Assembly (NCBI GenBank): GCA_036525185.1
Contig: DATDAW010000021.1
Location: 1-64,000 of the forward strand
Origin: DATDAW01 sp036525185
GTDB lineage: Bacteria; Verrucomicrobiota; Verrucomicrobiia; Chthoniobacterales; DASVRZ01
DNA: 64,000 nucleotides
Direction: 5' to 3'
In this document: positions 1 to 7,256 of the stretch, piece by piece
Position numbering within the stretch: position 1 is the stretch's first letter
How the letters are laid out: each line of letters opens with the position of its first letter
Notes under the pieces: model-generated
The model's database searches: none
What the model was told of the DNA's origin: nothing
What the model saw: the letters and a program-made list of their open reading frames with translations, nothing else
Program-made: the position numbers and the translations under genes

Positions 1-627
1 CGTGTGCGTGAGCGCCGCCGGACCGGTAATGTCGAGCGTGCGGCGGCCATCAAAATCGGACGCCAGCGCAGCAGCGGCAGCGGCGGCGGCATCCGCGCGG
101 GCAACGTATCCAATGGCTCCGTCGCCGGCTGCGGCGAACCATTTTCCGGACGCGATGGCGTACGGCAATGATTGCAAAAAATTATCCGCGTAGAGATTGT
201 CCCGCAGAATCGTGTAGCCAAGTGTCGAAGCTTCGAGCGCTTGTTCTGTGGCGTGATGGTCGACGTTCACGAGGACGACGGATGAAGCGACTGCGTTGGT
301 ATTGGATGTGTAAACGACCTGCTTTACGCCCGCTTTGGCAGCTGCCTCGATGGCATTCTTGTGCTGCGCGATGCGGCGCCCCGGCTTGTCGAGTGCGTCG
401 CTGCTGACAATGAGAGCGCGGTCCACGCCGGCAAATGCACTCGCGAGCGTGGCGGCATCTTCGAAATCAAGGGCGCGGGTTTCTGCGCCAAGCGCAGCGA
501 GGTCCGCGAGCTTGGCCGGATTGCGCGACGCGGCGATGATTTTGTGGCTCTTGTTCGCGGCGAGAAGAGTTTTAGCAGCAAGATTGCCGAGTTTACCGGA
601 CGCGCCGGTGACGAGAAGTGTGCTCAT
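1..627 (-). CDS. qorB: NAD(P)H:quinone oxidoreductase-like SDR protein, 3' end cut by window
   Basis: The first 209 codons are present and the C-terminus runs off the window edge. The protein opens with a Rossmann dinucleotide-binding loop (VTGASGKLG, residues 7-15) and continues like the NmrA/QorB branch of atypical short-chain dehydrogenases, with a YTSNTNA stretch where family members carry an active-site/substrate loop. E. coli QorB (YtfG) reduces quinones with NADPH in the cytoplasm. The gene is divergent from an HxlR regulator at 815, the same arrangement as ytfG/ytfH in E. coli, which strengthens the assignment. The substrate cannot be read from the sequence; an NAD-dependent epimerase-like role is the alternative. 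Confidence 0.82.
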   Translation of the reverse strand, partial: MSTLLVTGASGKLGNLAAKTLLAANKSHKIIAASRNPAKLADLAALGAETRALDFEDAATLASAFAGVDRALIVSSDALDKPGRRIAQHKNAIEAAAKAGVKQVVYTSNTNAVASSVVLVNVDHHATEQALEASTLGYTILRDNLYADNFLQSLPYAIASGKWFAAAGDGAIGYVARADAAAAAAAALASDFDGRRTLDITGPAALTHT

Positions 628-668
628 TGGTTCGTTTGAATTGGTTTATAAAGCCAGGAATTTCCTTG

Positions 669-683
669 GTATCCGCTGGATAC
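669..683. promoter_or_regulatory. Candidate HxlR operator (perfect inverted repeat)
   Basis: GTATCC-N3-GGATAC is a perfect inverted repeat lying 42 nt before the qorB-like start and about 130 nt before the HxlR gene. Quinone/electrophile sensors of this family, such as QsrR of Staphylococcus, bind sites with GTAT and ATAC half-sites around a 7-nt centre, and this repeat fits that layout. Binding by the neighbouring regulator is inference. Confidence 0.5.
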
Positions 684-773
684 TACTGGCTTGAAAAACG
701 CACAAGAGGGGTTCTTTTTGTCACTTGGTAACCGCGAAGGAACCGAAGAAAGCCGGAAACCGGAAGCACACCT

Positions 774-814
774 CTCAAACTCAGTTTCAGGTTTCAAGTT
801 TCATCCCTTAACCC
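774..814 (+). repeat. Heptamer-phased tract before the HxlR start
   Basis: From 774 the sequence falls into 7-nt units (TCAGTTT, CAGGTTT, CAAGTTT, CATCCCT, then TAACCC) that end directly at the ATG at 815. No Shine-Dalgarno sequence is present. It is one of about ten such tracts in the window. Confidence 0.6.
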
Positions 815-1231
815 ATGACTTCACTCCGAAAACCAACAGCTTCCTGGGCAGTGAATTGCCCGGTCCGCGACGTGCTCGACCGTTGCGGCGACCGATGGAG
901 CATTCTCGTCTTGCATTCTCTGGAAAGCGGCACGCTACGTTTTACGGTGCTCAAGAAAACCATTGGGGACATTTCCCAGCGAATGCTGGCCAAGACTCTG
1001 CGCCGGCTGCAGGAAGACGGTTTTGTATCACGAAGAGTGTATCCCACAGTCCCGCCACAAGTGGATTATTCGCTCACGCCACTGGGTCGGTCGCTCATGC
1101 AACAAATCGGCCATCTCGTCGCCTGGGCGGATGCGCATCACCAGGAGGTGCGTGCGGCGCGGGAGACTTACAAAGCCGAAAATGGCGCCGACTCAGAAAG
1201 TCTCGATCTCGCCGGGAAAACCGAGGCATAA
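815..1231 (+). CDS. HxlR-family (QsrR/YodB/HypR-like) transcriptional regulator
   Basis: The protein has 138 residues with the winged-helix HxlR domain at about residues 15-105. The family signature is clear: CPV at 15-17, a DRCGDRWSILVL helix, ISQRMLAKTLRRL recognition helix and the wing with DYSLTPLGRSL. Cys15 sits where redox-sensing cysteines occur in HypR/QsrR-type members, and a second Cys is at 24, so thiol sensing of quinones or electrophiles is plausible. It is divergent from the qorB-like gene and probably represses both genes through the inverted repeat at 669. The start follows a 7-nt-phased tract. Confidence 0.88.
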   Translation: MTSLRKPTASWAVNCPVRDVLDRCGDRWSILVLHSLESGTLRFTVLKKTIGDISQRMLAKTLRRLQEDGFVSRRVYPTVPPQVDYSLTPLGRSLMQQIGHLVAWADAHHQEVRAARETYKAENGADSESLDLAGKTEA

Positions 1232-1271
1232 CTGGGAGACGGTTTTCGCCGGCCCATCCGCGGATAGGTAC

Positions 1272-1549
1272 CCGTGATCGAGTTGCTCGATGAGCGGTTT
1301 GACCACTTTGCCGATGAGTGCGCGATCAATAGATCCAGCCCGTTTTCGGATCGACTTCGCCAGTGATGGAAATCTCCACTTTGAAGCTATGTCCGTGCAT
1401 TTTGCCGCATTTGTGGCCCTCTGGGACATTCGGAAGCGTTTGGGCAGAGTCGAAGATGAAGTCTTTGGTAATCGTGGCTTTCACTGATCGATGATCGGTT
1501 ATCCGTTAAAGGTTATCGGGCTCACACGCCCGGCGTCGCCGGATCCCAG
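1272..1549 (-). pseudogene. Decayed duplicate of queD 5' part plus the queE tail
   Basis: This stretch repeats 3259-3535 in the same orientation at about 95% identity. It holds the first ~70 codons of queD (GTG start at 1484), the queE-queD spacer and the last nine codons of queE. Relative to the intact copy it has one extra base near 1325-1331 (the offset between copies changes from 1987 to 1986), which breaks the queD frame just before the ALIGKVVKPL segment; the C-terminal half is missing. It is therefore a non-functional fragment. Together with the intact copy it makes direct repeats around 1.7 kb containing the GYD-domain gene and a small unknown gene. Confidence 0.85.
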
Positions 1550-1557
1550 TCGCAACT

Positions 1558-1587
1558 CCTTCTCTTTGTGCTTTTTGCGTTCTTGTG
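1558..1587. repeat. Heptamer-phased tract at the end of the queD duplicate
   Basis: CCTTCTC, TTTGTGC, TTTTTGC and GTTCTTG follow one another in strict 7-nt phase, starting 9 nt after the point where the duplicate stops matching the intact queE. The tract may mark the rearrangement junction. Confidence 0.5.
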
Positions 1588-1633
1588 GTCAATTTGCGTT
1601 GAATTCGCCGGTCTTAGGCTCGCCAGCCTCGTC

Positions 1634-1680
1634 GCACGAAGGAATTCGTGCTATCCTACATTCAGTTCAGCTCACTGAAC
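1634..1680. repeat. Two adjacent stem-loops upstream of the GYD gene
   Basis: GCACGAA-GGAA-TTCGTGC (1634-1651) is a perfect 7-bp stem closed by a GNRA tetraloop; GTTCAG-CTCA-CTGAAC (1665-1680) is a 6-bp stem 13 nt further on. They lack a following T-run, so REP-like sequence or a leader structure is more likely than a terminator. Confidence 0.4.
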
Positions 1681-1730
1681 GAATCCCCCAATCACCACGT
1701 AACTCCGTCTACACAGAAAGAAGGCGTGAC

Positions 1731-2009
1731 ATGGCTACCTACTTCATGTTCGGCAAGTATTCGCTCGACGCGGTTAAGGCCATCAGTGCGAAACGCACCC
1801 AAGACGCCGTCGCCACAATCCAGGAGCACGGTGGAGAGCTCAAGTCAGCATATGCGCTCCTCGGAGACGTAGACTTGGCATTAATTGTCGATTTGCCAGA
1901 TACCGGGCAAGCCATGAAAGCTTCGGCGGCCTTGAGCAAGTTACTGGGCATCTCGTTCAGCACTGCGCCAGCCGTGAGTATGGACGAGTTTGACAAACTC
2001 CTGGGCTAG
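1731..2009 (+). CDS. GYD-domain protein
   Basis: The protein has 92 residues and starts at the ATG that gives MATYFMFGKYS. It matches the small GYD-domain family, with the typical beta-strand opening, an EHGGELKSAYALLG segment and a D-L-A-L-I-V-D-LPD strand followed by the helix that contains the AMKASAAL residues. The biochemical role of this ferredoxin-like fold family is not established; members are usually single-domain cytoplasmic proteins. It stands alone between a queD fragment and a gene-poor region. A longer in-frame opening to 1491 exists but crosses the pseudogene and is not credible. Confidence 0.78.
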   Translation: MATYFMFGKYSLDAVKAISAKRTQDAVATIQEHGGELKSAYALLGDVDLALIVDLPDTGQAMKASAALSKLLGISFSTAPAVSMDEFDKLLG

Positions 2010-2537
2010 CGCCGTCCAACTTGCGCCGCCAACTTACGCGGCTATCCGTTGGTATACGCATTTTGAGTGAGTTACGTTCTTCGCGGATTTTAATCCCAAG
2101 GGCGATCAAATGCCGGCGCTGTCGTTTGCACGGCTGTTTCCAATCCTTGCCGTAGCAAAAGGCTTTCCGATCGAGGCGGCGGCCGAAACGCCCCGCCATC
2201 CTCTTTTAAAGCGATTCGTGCCGAGGCTCTGGAGTTCAATCGTTGAGCAACGAATGCCGACTGTCGCCATACTCTCGATTTCCTTCGCCCATTGCACGGC
2301 GGTCGCGAACCGTTACACGGACAATATTTTCACGTTTCAGAGCAAGTAGAGCAGCGGCGGCGGCGTTTGGGTACACAAGCGATACTCCGTCCGCACTCTA
2401 GTTATGGGTAAAACTAGCTCGCCGTAGGAGCAGTGGACGAAAGCGTCAGCGTCCACATTGACTCATTAACGATGCCCTGTTATCTCAGTCTCCGCGACCG
2501 ACTTTCGGGTGCATATTGTTTGACACGCTAGGCCGAT
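2010..2537. other. Gene-poor stretch with stem-loops
   Basis: I find no convincing gene in these 528 bases. Short open frames lack family signatures. Two perfect inverted repeats are present: CTAGTT-N8-AACTAG at 2398-2417 and GTGGACG-N10-CGTCCAC at 2433-2456. Neither is followed by a T-run, so they look like REP-type or structural repeats rather than terminators. Confidence 0.5.
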
Positions 2538-2846
2538 TTACATTCCTGGCGGCCACTCATCAACATCTTGCTTTGTAAGTCGGTGTTCCAAATGGAGGTG
2601 CTGATAAATCCGGTTCTCACAAGTGATGATATGACCGCGCACGTCTGTCGTCCTGTTGCAGCCAGTCATCGGACAGCTAAATTTATAACCGTCGGCCGTG
2701 CGAGAGACCTCGACAATGATGTCTCCGTATTTTCTGAAGATGCTATCACTCATTAGAAGGGGGGTGTTAACGTGGCCGGCCAACTTGGGCGAGTCTGCGT
2801 GGTCGTTTGATGGAGACTCGATCGGTTTGGCCGTTACCGCTTTCAT
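2538..2846 (-). CDS. Small hypothetical protein with a Cys/His zinc-finger-like pattern
   Basis: This 102-residue frame has no family that I recognise. Residues 58-88 hold CPMTGC, then a GHIITC stretch, then HLHLEH, that is Cys58, Cys63, His72, Cys76, His83, His85 and His88, a spacing compatible with a small zinc-binding fold. The first 35 residues are polar and probably disordered. The start at 2846 has no Shine-Dalgarno sequence. It lies between the two queD copies with no same-strand partner nearby, so it could be a fragment or not a gene at all. Confidence 0.4.
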   Translation of the reverse strand: MKAVTAKPIESPSNDHADSPKLAGHVNTPLLMSDSIFRKYGDIIVEVSRTADGYKFSCPMTGCNRTTDVRGHIITCENRIYQHLHLEHRLTKQDVDEWPPGM

Positions 2847-3104
2847 GGGAGGGGAATTTTGGGATTTTCCAACAGCGGATTAACAAAATCGCGCAAACTA
2901 TCAATGGAAATCTTTAGGATTCTGTTCCCTACCTAATATTCCACAACTATTCCGCGCGCGATTTTGGCCGATATCCATGTGGCCCGTCGCGATCGCACAA
3001 GGCGAGCATGATGAGTCTATCAAAACCCGAGAACACGGAGAAGAAGAAGAACTCCCGATCCATCTGGCGCATGAGAGCAGGATACTTGAGATCTTACGAC
3101 CTGC

Positions 3105-3470
3105 CTAAAACTCCCCGCGGAAGGACACGCGCGCTGTTGGCGTTTCGTGGATAACGATTTCGCTCAAACCTGGGCATTGACCCTCGATCTTTCGCCAGAA
3201 CCACGCGGCCATGTTTTCGATGGTCGGGTTTTCCAAGCCGGGGATGTCGTTCAAATATCCGTGGTCGAGTTGCTCGATGAGCGGTTTCACCACTTTGCCG
3301 ATGAGTGCATGATCGTAAATCCAGCCCGTTTGCGGATCGACTTCGCCAGTGATGGAAATCTCCACTTTGAAGCTATGTCCGTGCATTTTGCCGCATTTGT
3401 GGCCCTTTGGGACATTCGGAAGCGTTTGGGCAGAGTCGAAGATGAAGTCTTTGGTAATCGTGGCTTTCAC
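3105..3470 (-). CDS. queD: 6-carboxy-5,6,7,8-tetrahydropterin synthase
   Basis: The protein has 121 residues, normal for QueD, which converts 7,8-dihydroneopterin triphosphate to 6-carboxytetrahydropterin in queuosine/7-deazaguanine synthesis. The catalytic Cys and zinc-binding His residues appear in CGKMHGHSF, and a further conserved His in DHGYLND. The end ETPTARVSF fits the family. The start is GTG at 3470, as in the decayed copy at 1484. It follows queE by 37 nt and the two are probably cotranscribed; the product passes to QueE. Confidence 0.93.
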   Translation of the reverse strand: MKATITKDFIFDSAQTLPNVPKGHKCGKMHGHSFKVEISITGEVDPQTGWIYDHALIGKVVKPLIEQLDHGYLNDIPGLENPTIENMAAWFWRKIEGQCPGLSEIVIHETPTARVSFRGEF

Positions 3471-3507
3471 TGATCGATGATCGGTTATCCGTTAAAGGTT
3501 ATCGGGC
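3471..3507 (-). repeat. Heptamer-phased spacer between queE and queD
   Basis: Read on the minus strand the spacer consists of CGATAAC, CTTTAAC, GGATAAC, CGATCAT and CGATCA and then the GTG start of queD. The same words occur before purC (26263-26294). The spacer is also kept in the duplicate at 1485-1521. Confidence 0.6.
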
Positions 3508-4167
3508 TCACACGCCCGGCGTTGCCGGGTCCCAGATGAATTTGTGCATCTGAAGCTGAAACCGGACGGGCAATTTGTCTTCGAGCATCCACTCGACAAT
3601 TTGCCGCGGCTGAATGGCATGGAAGTTCGGAGAAAACAACACCACGCAGCGGTCGGCGAGCCTGTATTTCTGCAATTGCTCTCGCGACCATTCATAGTCG
3701 CCTCGGGAACCGATCACGAACTTCACTTCGTCACGCGACGTTAGATGATCGATGTTCGCCCACAAATTGCGGTGGCTTTCGCCGCTGTCCGGCGTCTTCA
3801 AATCCATGATCCGATGCACGCGCGGATCGATTTTGGAAATATCGTGCGCGCCGCTGGTCTCGATGAGCACCGTTTTGCCGGCATCACAGAAAGCCGTCAT
3901 TAGCGGGAGCACGTTTTTCTGTAAAAGCGGCTCGCCGCCAGTCACTTCCACAAGCGGAGCGTCATAGGCCATCACCGCGTCGTAGATGGATTGCAGCGTT
4001 TGCTTTTCTCCTTTGTAAAACGCGTATGCGGTGTCGCAATACGTGCAGCGCAGGTCGCAAAACGTCAGCCGCACAAAGACGCAACGCAGCCCCGCCCAAG
4101 TGCTTTCGCCCTGGATGGACTCGTAAATCTCGTTGACCGTGGCGGTCTTGTCCCCGTTTGGAATCAC
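3508..4167 (-). CDS. queE: 7-carboxy-7-deazaguanine synthase (radical SAM)
   Basis: The protein has 219 residues. The radical SAM cysteines are Cys37, Cys41 and Cys44 in CDLRCTYC, preceded by the substrate-binding IYESIQGEST motif; the EVTGGEPLL segment is the SAM-binding GGE motif. It converts 6-carboxytetrahydropterin to 7-carboxy-7-deazaguanine using SAM, Mg2+ and a 4Fe-4S cluster. The start is GTG at 4167. It is the first gene of a queE-queD pair. I see no queC or queF in the window, so the rest of the pathway must lie elsewhere. No preQ1 riboswitch is evident upstream. Confidence 0.94.
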   Translation of the reverse strand: MIPNGDKTATVNEIYESIQGESTWAGLRCVFVRLTFCDLRCTYCDTAYAFYKGEKQTLQSIYDAVMAYDAPLVEVTGGEPLLQKNVLPLMTAFCDAGKTVLIETSGAHDISKIDPRVHRIMDLKTPDSGESHRNLWANIDHLTSRDEVKFVIGSRGDYEWSREQLQKYRLADRCVVLFSPNFHAIQPRQIVEWMLEDKLPVRFQLQMHKFIWDPATPGV

Positions 4168-4288
4168 AGTGCTGTTGTTCGTCTCTTCAATCCTGCTCTT
4201 TAACTTTATCTAAAACCCCGGGCAGGAATTCGAAAAAATTCTGGCTAAGAAAAATCGCGGGCCGTCCGTTTACCCCCTGAAGACCGTC

Positions 4289-4825
4289 ATGTCAAACAAG
4301 GCCACTCACTGGATCGAACCCGTTCTCGCCCGATACGAACGCCCGCTTCTCCAATACGCCCTCGGACTGTGCGGCGGCGATGTGGATCAGGCCCGCGACA
4401 TCGTTCAGGACACCTTTCTTCGCCTGACCCGCGAGGAGACACCGCCGGCGGGCGATCACCTGGGGCCGTGGCTCTTCACCGTTTGCCGCAATCGGGCCCA
4501 CGATCATCACCGCAAGAGCAGCCGAATCACCTACCTGGAAACCCAAGCCATGGAAGACTCCCCCGACGACGCCACATCGCAGCCCTCCGTCCTCCTTGAA
4601 CGCAAGGAACACGCCGACGCCCTAAGCCGCCTCATCGACCGCCTCCCAGCCAATCAACGCGAAGTCATCCGCCTCAAATTTCAACACGACCTCAGTTACC
4701 GGGAGATTTCCGAAATCACCACTCTCAGCGTCGGCAATGTCGGTTTTCTCCTCCACACCGGCCTCCGCCGCCTCCGCGAACTCTTTCAACAACACGAAGC
4801 TCTGCCCGAAAGGAAGATCGGATAA
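4289..4825 (+). CDS. ECF-type RNA polymerase sigma factor
   Basis: The protein has 178 residues and two regions: sigma-70 region 2 at about residues 12-75 (QYALGLCGGDVDQARDIVQDTF) split here for length into the helix around the DQARDIVQDTF residues, and region 4 at about 115-170 with LPANQREVIRLKF and a recognition helix. It directs RNA polymerase to a small regulon. Its stop overlaps the ATG of the next gene by one base (TAATG), so it is translationally linked to the anti-sigma/vWA fusion that probably controls it. I see no clear autoregulatory ECF promoter upstream. Confidence 0.9.
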   Translation: MSNKATHWIEPVLARYERPLLQYALGLCGGDVDQARDIVQDTFLRLTREETPPAGDHLGPWLFTVCRNRAHDHHRKSSRITYLETQAMEDSPDDATSQPSVLLERKEHADALSRLIDRLPANQREVIRLKFQHDLSYREISEITTLSVGNVGFLLHTGLRRLRELFQQHEALPERKIG

Positions 4826-7128
4826 TGAACCTCGACGATCCCAAACTCACCGCGTACGCCCTCGACGCATTCGACGCCCTCAACGCTGACGAACGCGCCG
4901 AAGTGGAAGCCTGGCTGGCCACTTCCCCCGAAGGTCGTCAATTTGTCGTCGAGACACGTCAAATCGCCGCCCTACTCTCGGAAAAACTGCATACCGCGTC
5001 CACTCCCACCCTCACCGAGGAACAACGCGAAGCGATCCTCGGGGGCACAAGCGCAAGTCCAAAGAAAGGCGATTTCCCGATTCCCTCTCATTCCGGTGCT
5101 TTGAAAAGCGCCGCTCCCAGCGCTCCTTCAAAAATCCGCAAGGTCAGCTTCATCACCGCGTTGACCGCGTTGGCCGCCTGCCTGCTTGCCGGCCCGTTTC
5201 TTCCGTGGACGCAAATCCTCGGCTTACACCACGAAGGTGATACCAAAGTCGCTACCGTAGTTTCTGCTGAAAACAAGAAATCGCCCGAGACATTCCACAT
5301 CACGATGGAAACAAGGCCCGCTCCGCCCCCCGTCTCCGCGCCCGCGGCACCCAGTCCGATTCGACTCGAGACCAAGGATGTTCAGTTGGCTCTTTCAGCT
5401 TCGGGAGCGAATGGGCGTGTGGCTGCAGCTCCCGCGAAGAAAGCGTTTGAATCTTCGCCCGCGTCGTTAGCAGATCTCCAGACCGGGGCTCAACCAATGT
5501 CGGCCCCGATGAGCGCCAGTGCCTCCGTATTCTCAAGCGGGTCCTCCAGCGGGGGCGGCCTGAAATCCACGCGTGGCCAGTTGTCGCAATCGATGGCCCA
5601 CTTTGACCGCTCGGCAAAAGTCTCGGGTGACTCCGACGCTTCCGAGTTCGTGCGTCGCAGCTCCGCTGAGAAAGAGTTCAACACCGAAGCTTACGATTCA
5701 CAGGAAGAAAACTCGTTCCTCGACGTGAAAGGCAACCCGCTTTCCACATTCTCCATCGACGTCGATACCGCTTCCTACGCCAACATCCGGCGGTTCATCA
5801 ATCAGGGGCAGCTTCCGCCCAAAGGAGCCGTTCGCATCGAGGAATTGCTCAACTATTTCTCCTACGACTACCCGCCGCCGAGTGGCAACACGCCGTTTTC
5901 CACCAGCATCGAAGCCGCGGAATGCCCATGGCAACCTGACCATCGCCTCGTGCGCATAGGACTCCGCGGACGCGACGTCCCCGCTGCAGAACGGCCCGCC
6001 GGCAACCTCGTTTTCCTCATCGACATCTCCGGTTCCATGGATCAGCCAAACAAACTCCCGCTTCTAAAGCAAAGCCTGCGCACGCTCGTCGATCAGCTTG
6101 GGGAAAATGATCGCGTCGCCATCGCCGTTTACGCCGGACAAAGCGGCCTTGCCCTGCCCTCAACCTCTGACAAACAGGCCATCAAGGACGCCCTCCATGA
6201 CCTCCAGCCCGGCGGCAGCACCAACGGCGCTTCCGGCATTGAAACAGCCTACGCCGAAGCGAAAAAGAACTTCATCCATGGCGGCGTCAATCGCGTCATC
6301 CTTGCCACGGACGGCGATTTCAACGTCGGCGTCACCAGTCAGAGCGACCTTGTCGATTTGATCCAGGAAAAAGCTAAAACCGGCGTGTTCCTGAGCGTCC
6401 TCGGCTTCGGCGACGGCAATTTGAAGGATTCAACCATGGAGAAATTGGCCGACAAAGGCAACGGCAACTATGCCTACATCGACGGTGTTTCAGAAGGTCG
6501 CAAAGTTCTTGTCGAACAACTCGGCGGCACGCTCGTCACCATCGCCAAAGACGTCAAAATCCAGGTCGAATTCAATCCCGCCATCGTCGCCCAATACCGG
6601 CTCGTCGGCTACGAAAACCGCATCCTGGCAAAGGAAGACTTCAACGATGATAAAAAAGACGCGGGCGAAATCGGCGCCAACCACACGGTAACAGCACTTT
6701 ACGAGGTTGTTCCCGTTGGAAAGTCCGTTCCGGTCAGCACCGTGGACGCCTTGAAATACCAAACCGCCGCCGCTCCGGATTCATCGAAAATCGAGAACTC
6801 GAAAGCGAAAATCAGCGAAATGCTCACGGTCAAATTGCGCTACAAACAACCGGACAGCGATACCAGCACGAAAGTTGAATTTCCTTTCATCGACCAGGGG
6901 GAAAAGCTGACTTACGCCACGCCGGATTTCCGTTTTGCCGCTGCGGTTGCTGAAGTGGGGTTGTTACTCAAAGGCTCCGCTCACAAGGAGCTCGCCAGTT
7001 GGGATTCCGCCATCGAACTGGCATCGAAAACCCTCAGCGATCTCGAGAAAAAACGCGACGACCGATACCGCGCCGAATTCATCGTTATGGCCCGGAAGGC
7101 CCGCGAATTGAGTCAACGGCTCGACTAG
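4825..7128 (+). CDS. Membrane anti-sigma/von Willebrand factor A fusion (YfbK-like)
   Basis: The protein has 767 residues. Residues 1-55 resemble an anti-sigma N-terminus without the zinc motif; a single membrane helix lies at about 107-127; residues 170-290 are Ser/Ala/Gly-rich linker. From about 295 it follows YfbK-type proteins: a vWF N-terminal domain, a vWA domain with the MIDAS motif D400-x-S402-x-S404, and a DUF3520-like C-terminus from about 590. The topology would put the sigma-binding end in the cytoplasm and the vWA part outside. It overlaps the sigma gene by one base. I infer that ligand or metal-dependent binding by the vWA domain controls sigma release; this has not been shown. 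Confidence 0.82.
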   Translation: MNLDDPKLTAYALDAFDALNADERAEVEAWLATSPEGRQFVVETRQIAALLSEKLHTASTPTLTEEQREAILGGTSASPKKGDFPIPSHSGALKSAAPSAPSKIRKVSFITALTALAACLLAGPFLPWTQILGLHHEGDTKVATVVSAENKKSPETFHITMETRPAPPPVSAPAAPSPIRLETKDVQLALSASGANGRVAAAPAKKAFESSPASLADLQTGAQPMSAPMSASASVFSSGSSSGGGLKSTRGQLSQSMAHFDRSAKVSGDSDASEFVRRSSAEKEFNTEAYDSQEENSFLDVKGNPLSTFSIDVDTASYANIRRFINQGQLPPKGAVRIEELLNYFSYDYPPPSGNTPFSTSIEAAECPWQPDHRLVRIGLRGRDVPAAERPAGNLVFLIDISGSMDQPNKLPLLKQSLRTLVDQLGENDRVAIAVYAGQSGLALPSTSDKQAIKDALHDLQPGGSTNGASGIETAYAEAKKNFIHGGVNRVILATDGDFNVGVTSQSDLVDLIQEKAKTGVFLSVLGFGDGNLKDSTMEKLADKGNGNYAYIDGVSEGRKVLVEQLGGTLVTIAKDVKIQVEFNPAIVAQYRLVGYENRILAKEDFNDDKKDAGEIGANHTVTALYEVVPVGKSVPVSTVDALKYQTAAAPDSSKIENSKAKISEMLTVKLRYKQPDSDTSTKVEFPFIDQGEKLTYATPDFRFAAAVAEVGLLLKGSAHKELASWDSAIELASKTLSDLEKKRDDRYRAEFIVMARKARELSQRLD

Positions 7129-7195
7129 CACAAGAATGCGGCAATCGCGTGAAGTCAGTCCGGCGCGTGCACCGAATTTTCCGCGGCGGACCTTA

Positions 7196-7215
7196 ATTTG
7201 AAAATTTATTCAAAT
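7196..7215. promoter_or_regulatory. Inverted repeat upstream of the sugar transporter
   Basis: ATTTGAA-N6-TTCAAAT is a perfect AT-rich inverted repeat ending 41 nt before the permease ATG in an otherwise GC-rich spacer. It could be an operator for a sugar-responsive repressor or part of the promoter. No regulator gene is adjacent. Confidence 0.4.
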
Positions 7216-7256
7216 CGCGTTTGCCAACGCTAGTCTCGCTTCCTAGAGTTTCGTTA

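Noticed and set aside
2110..2349. Small open frame in the gene-poor stretch
   Set aside because: No family signature, no ribosome binding site and overlapping alternative frames of the same length.
4168..4288. preQ1 riboswitch before queE
   Set aside because: No preQ1-type pseudoknot with the A-rich tail is visible; only AT-rich sequence and a short GAATT/AATTC repeat.
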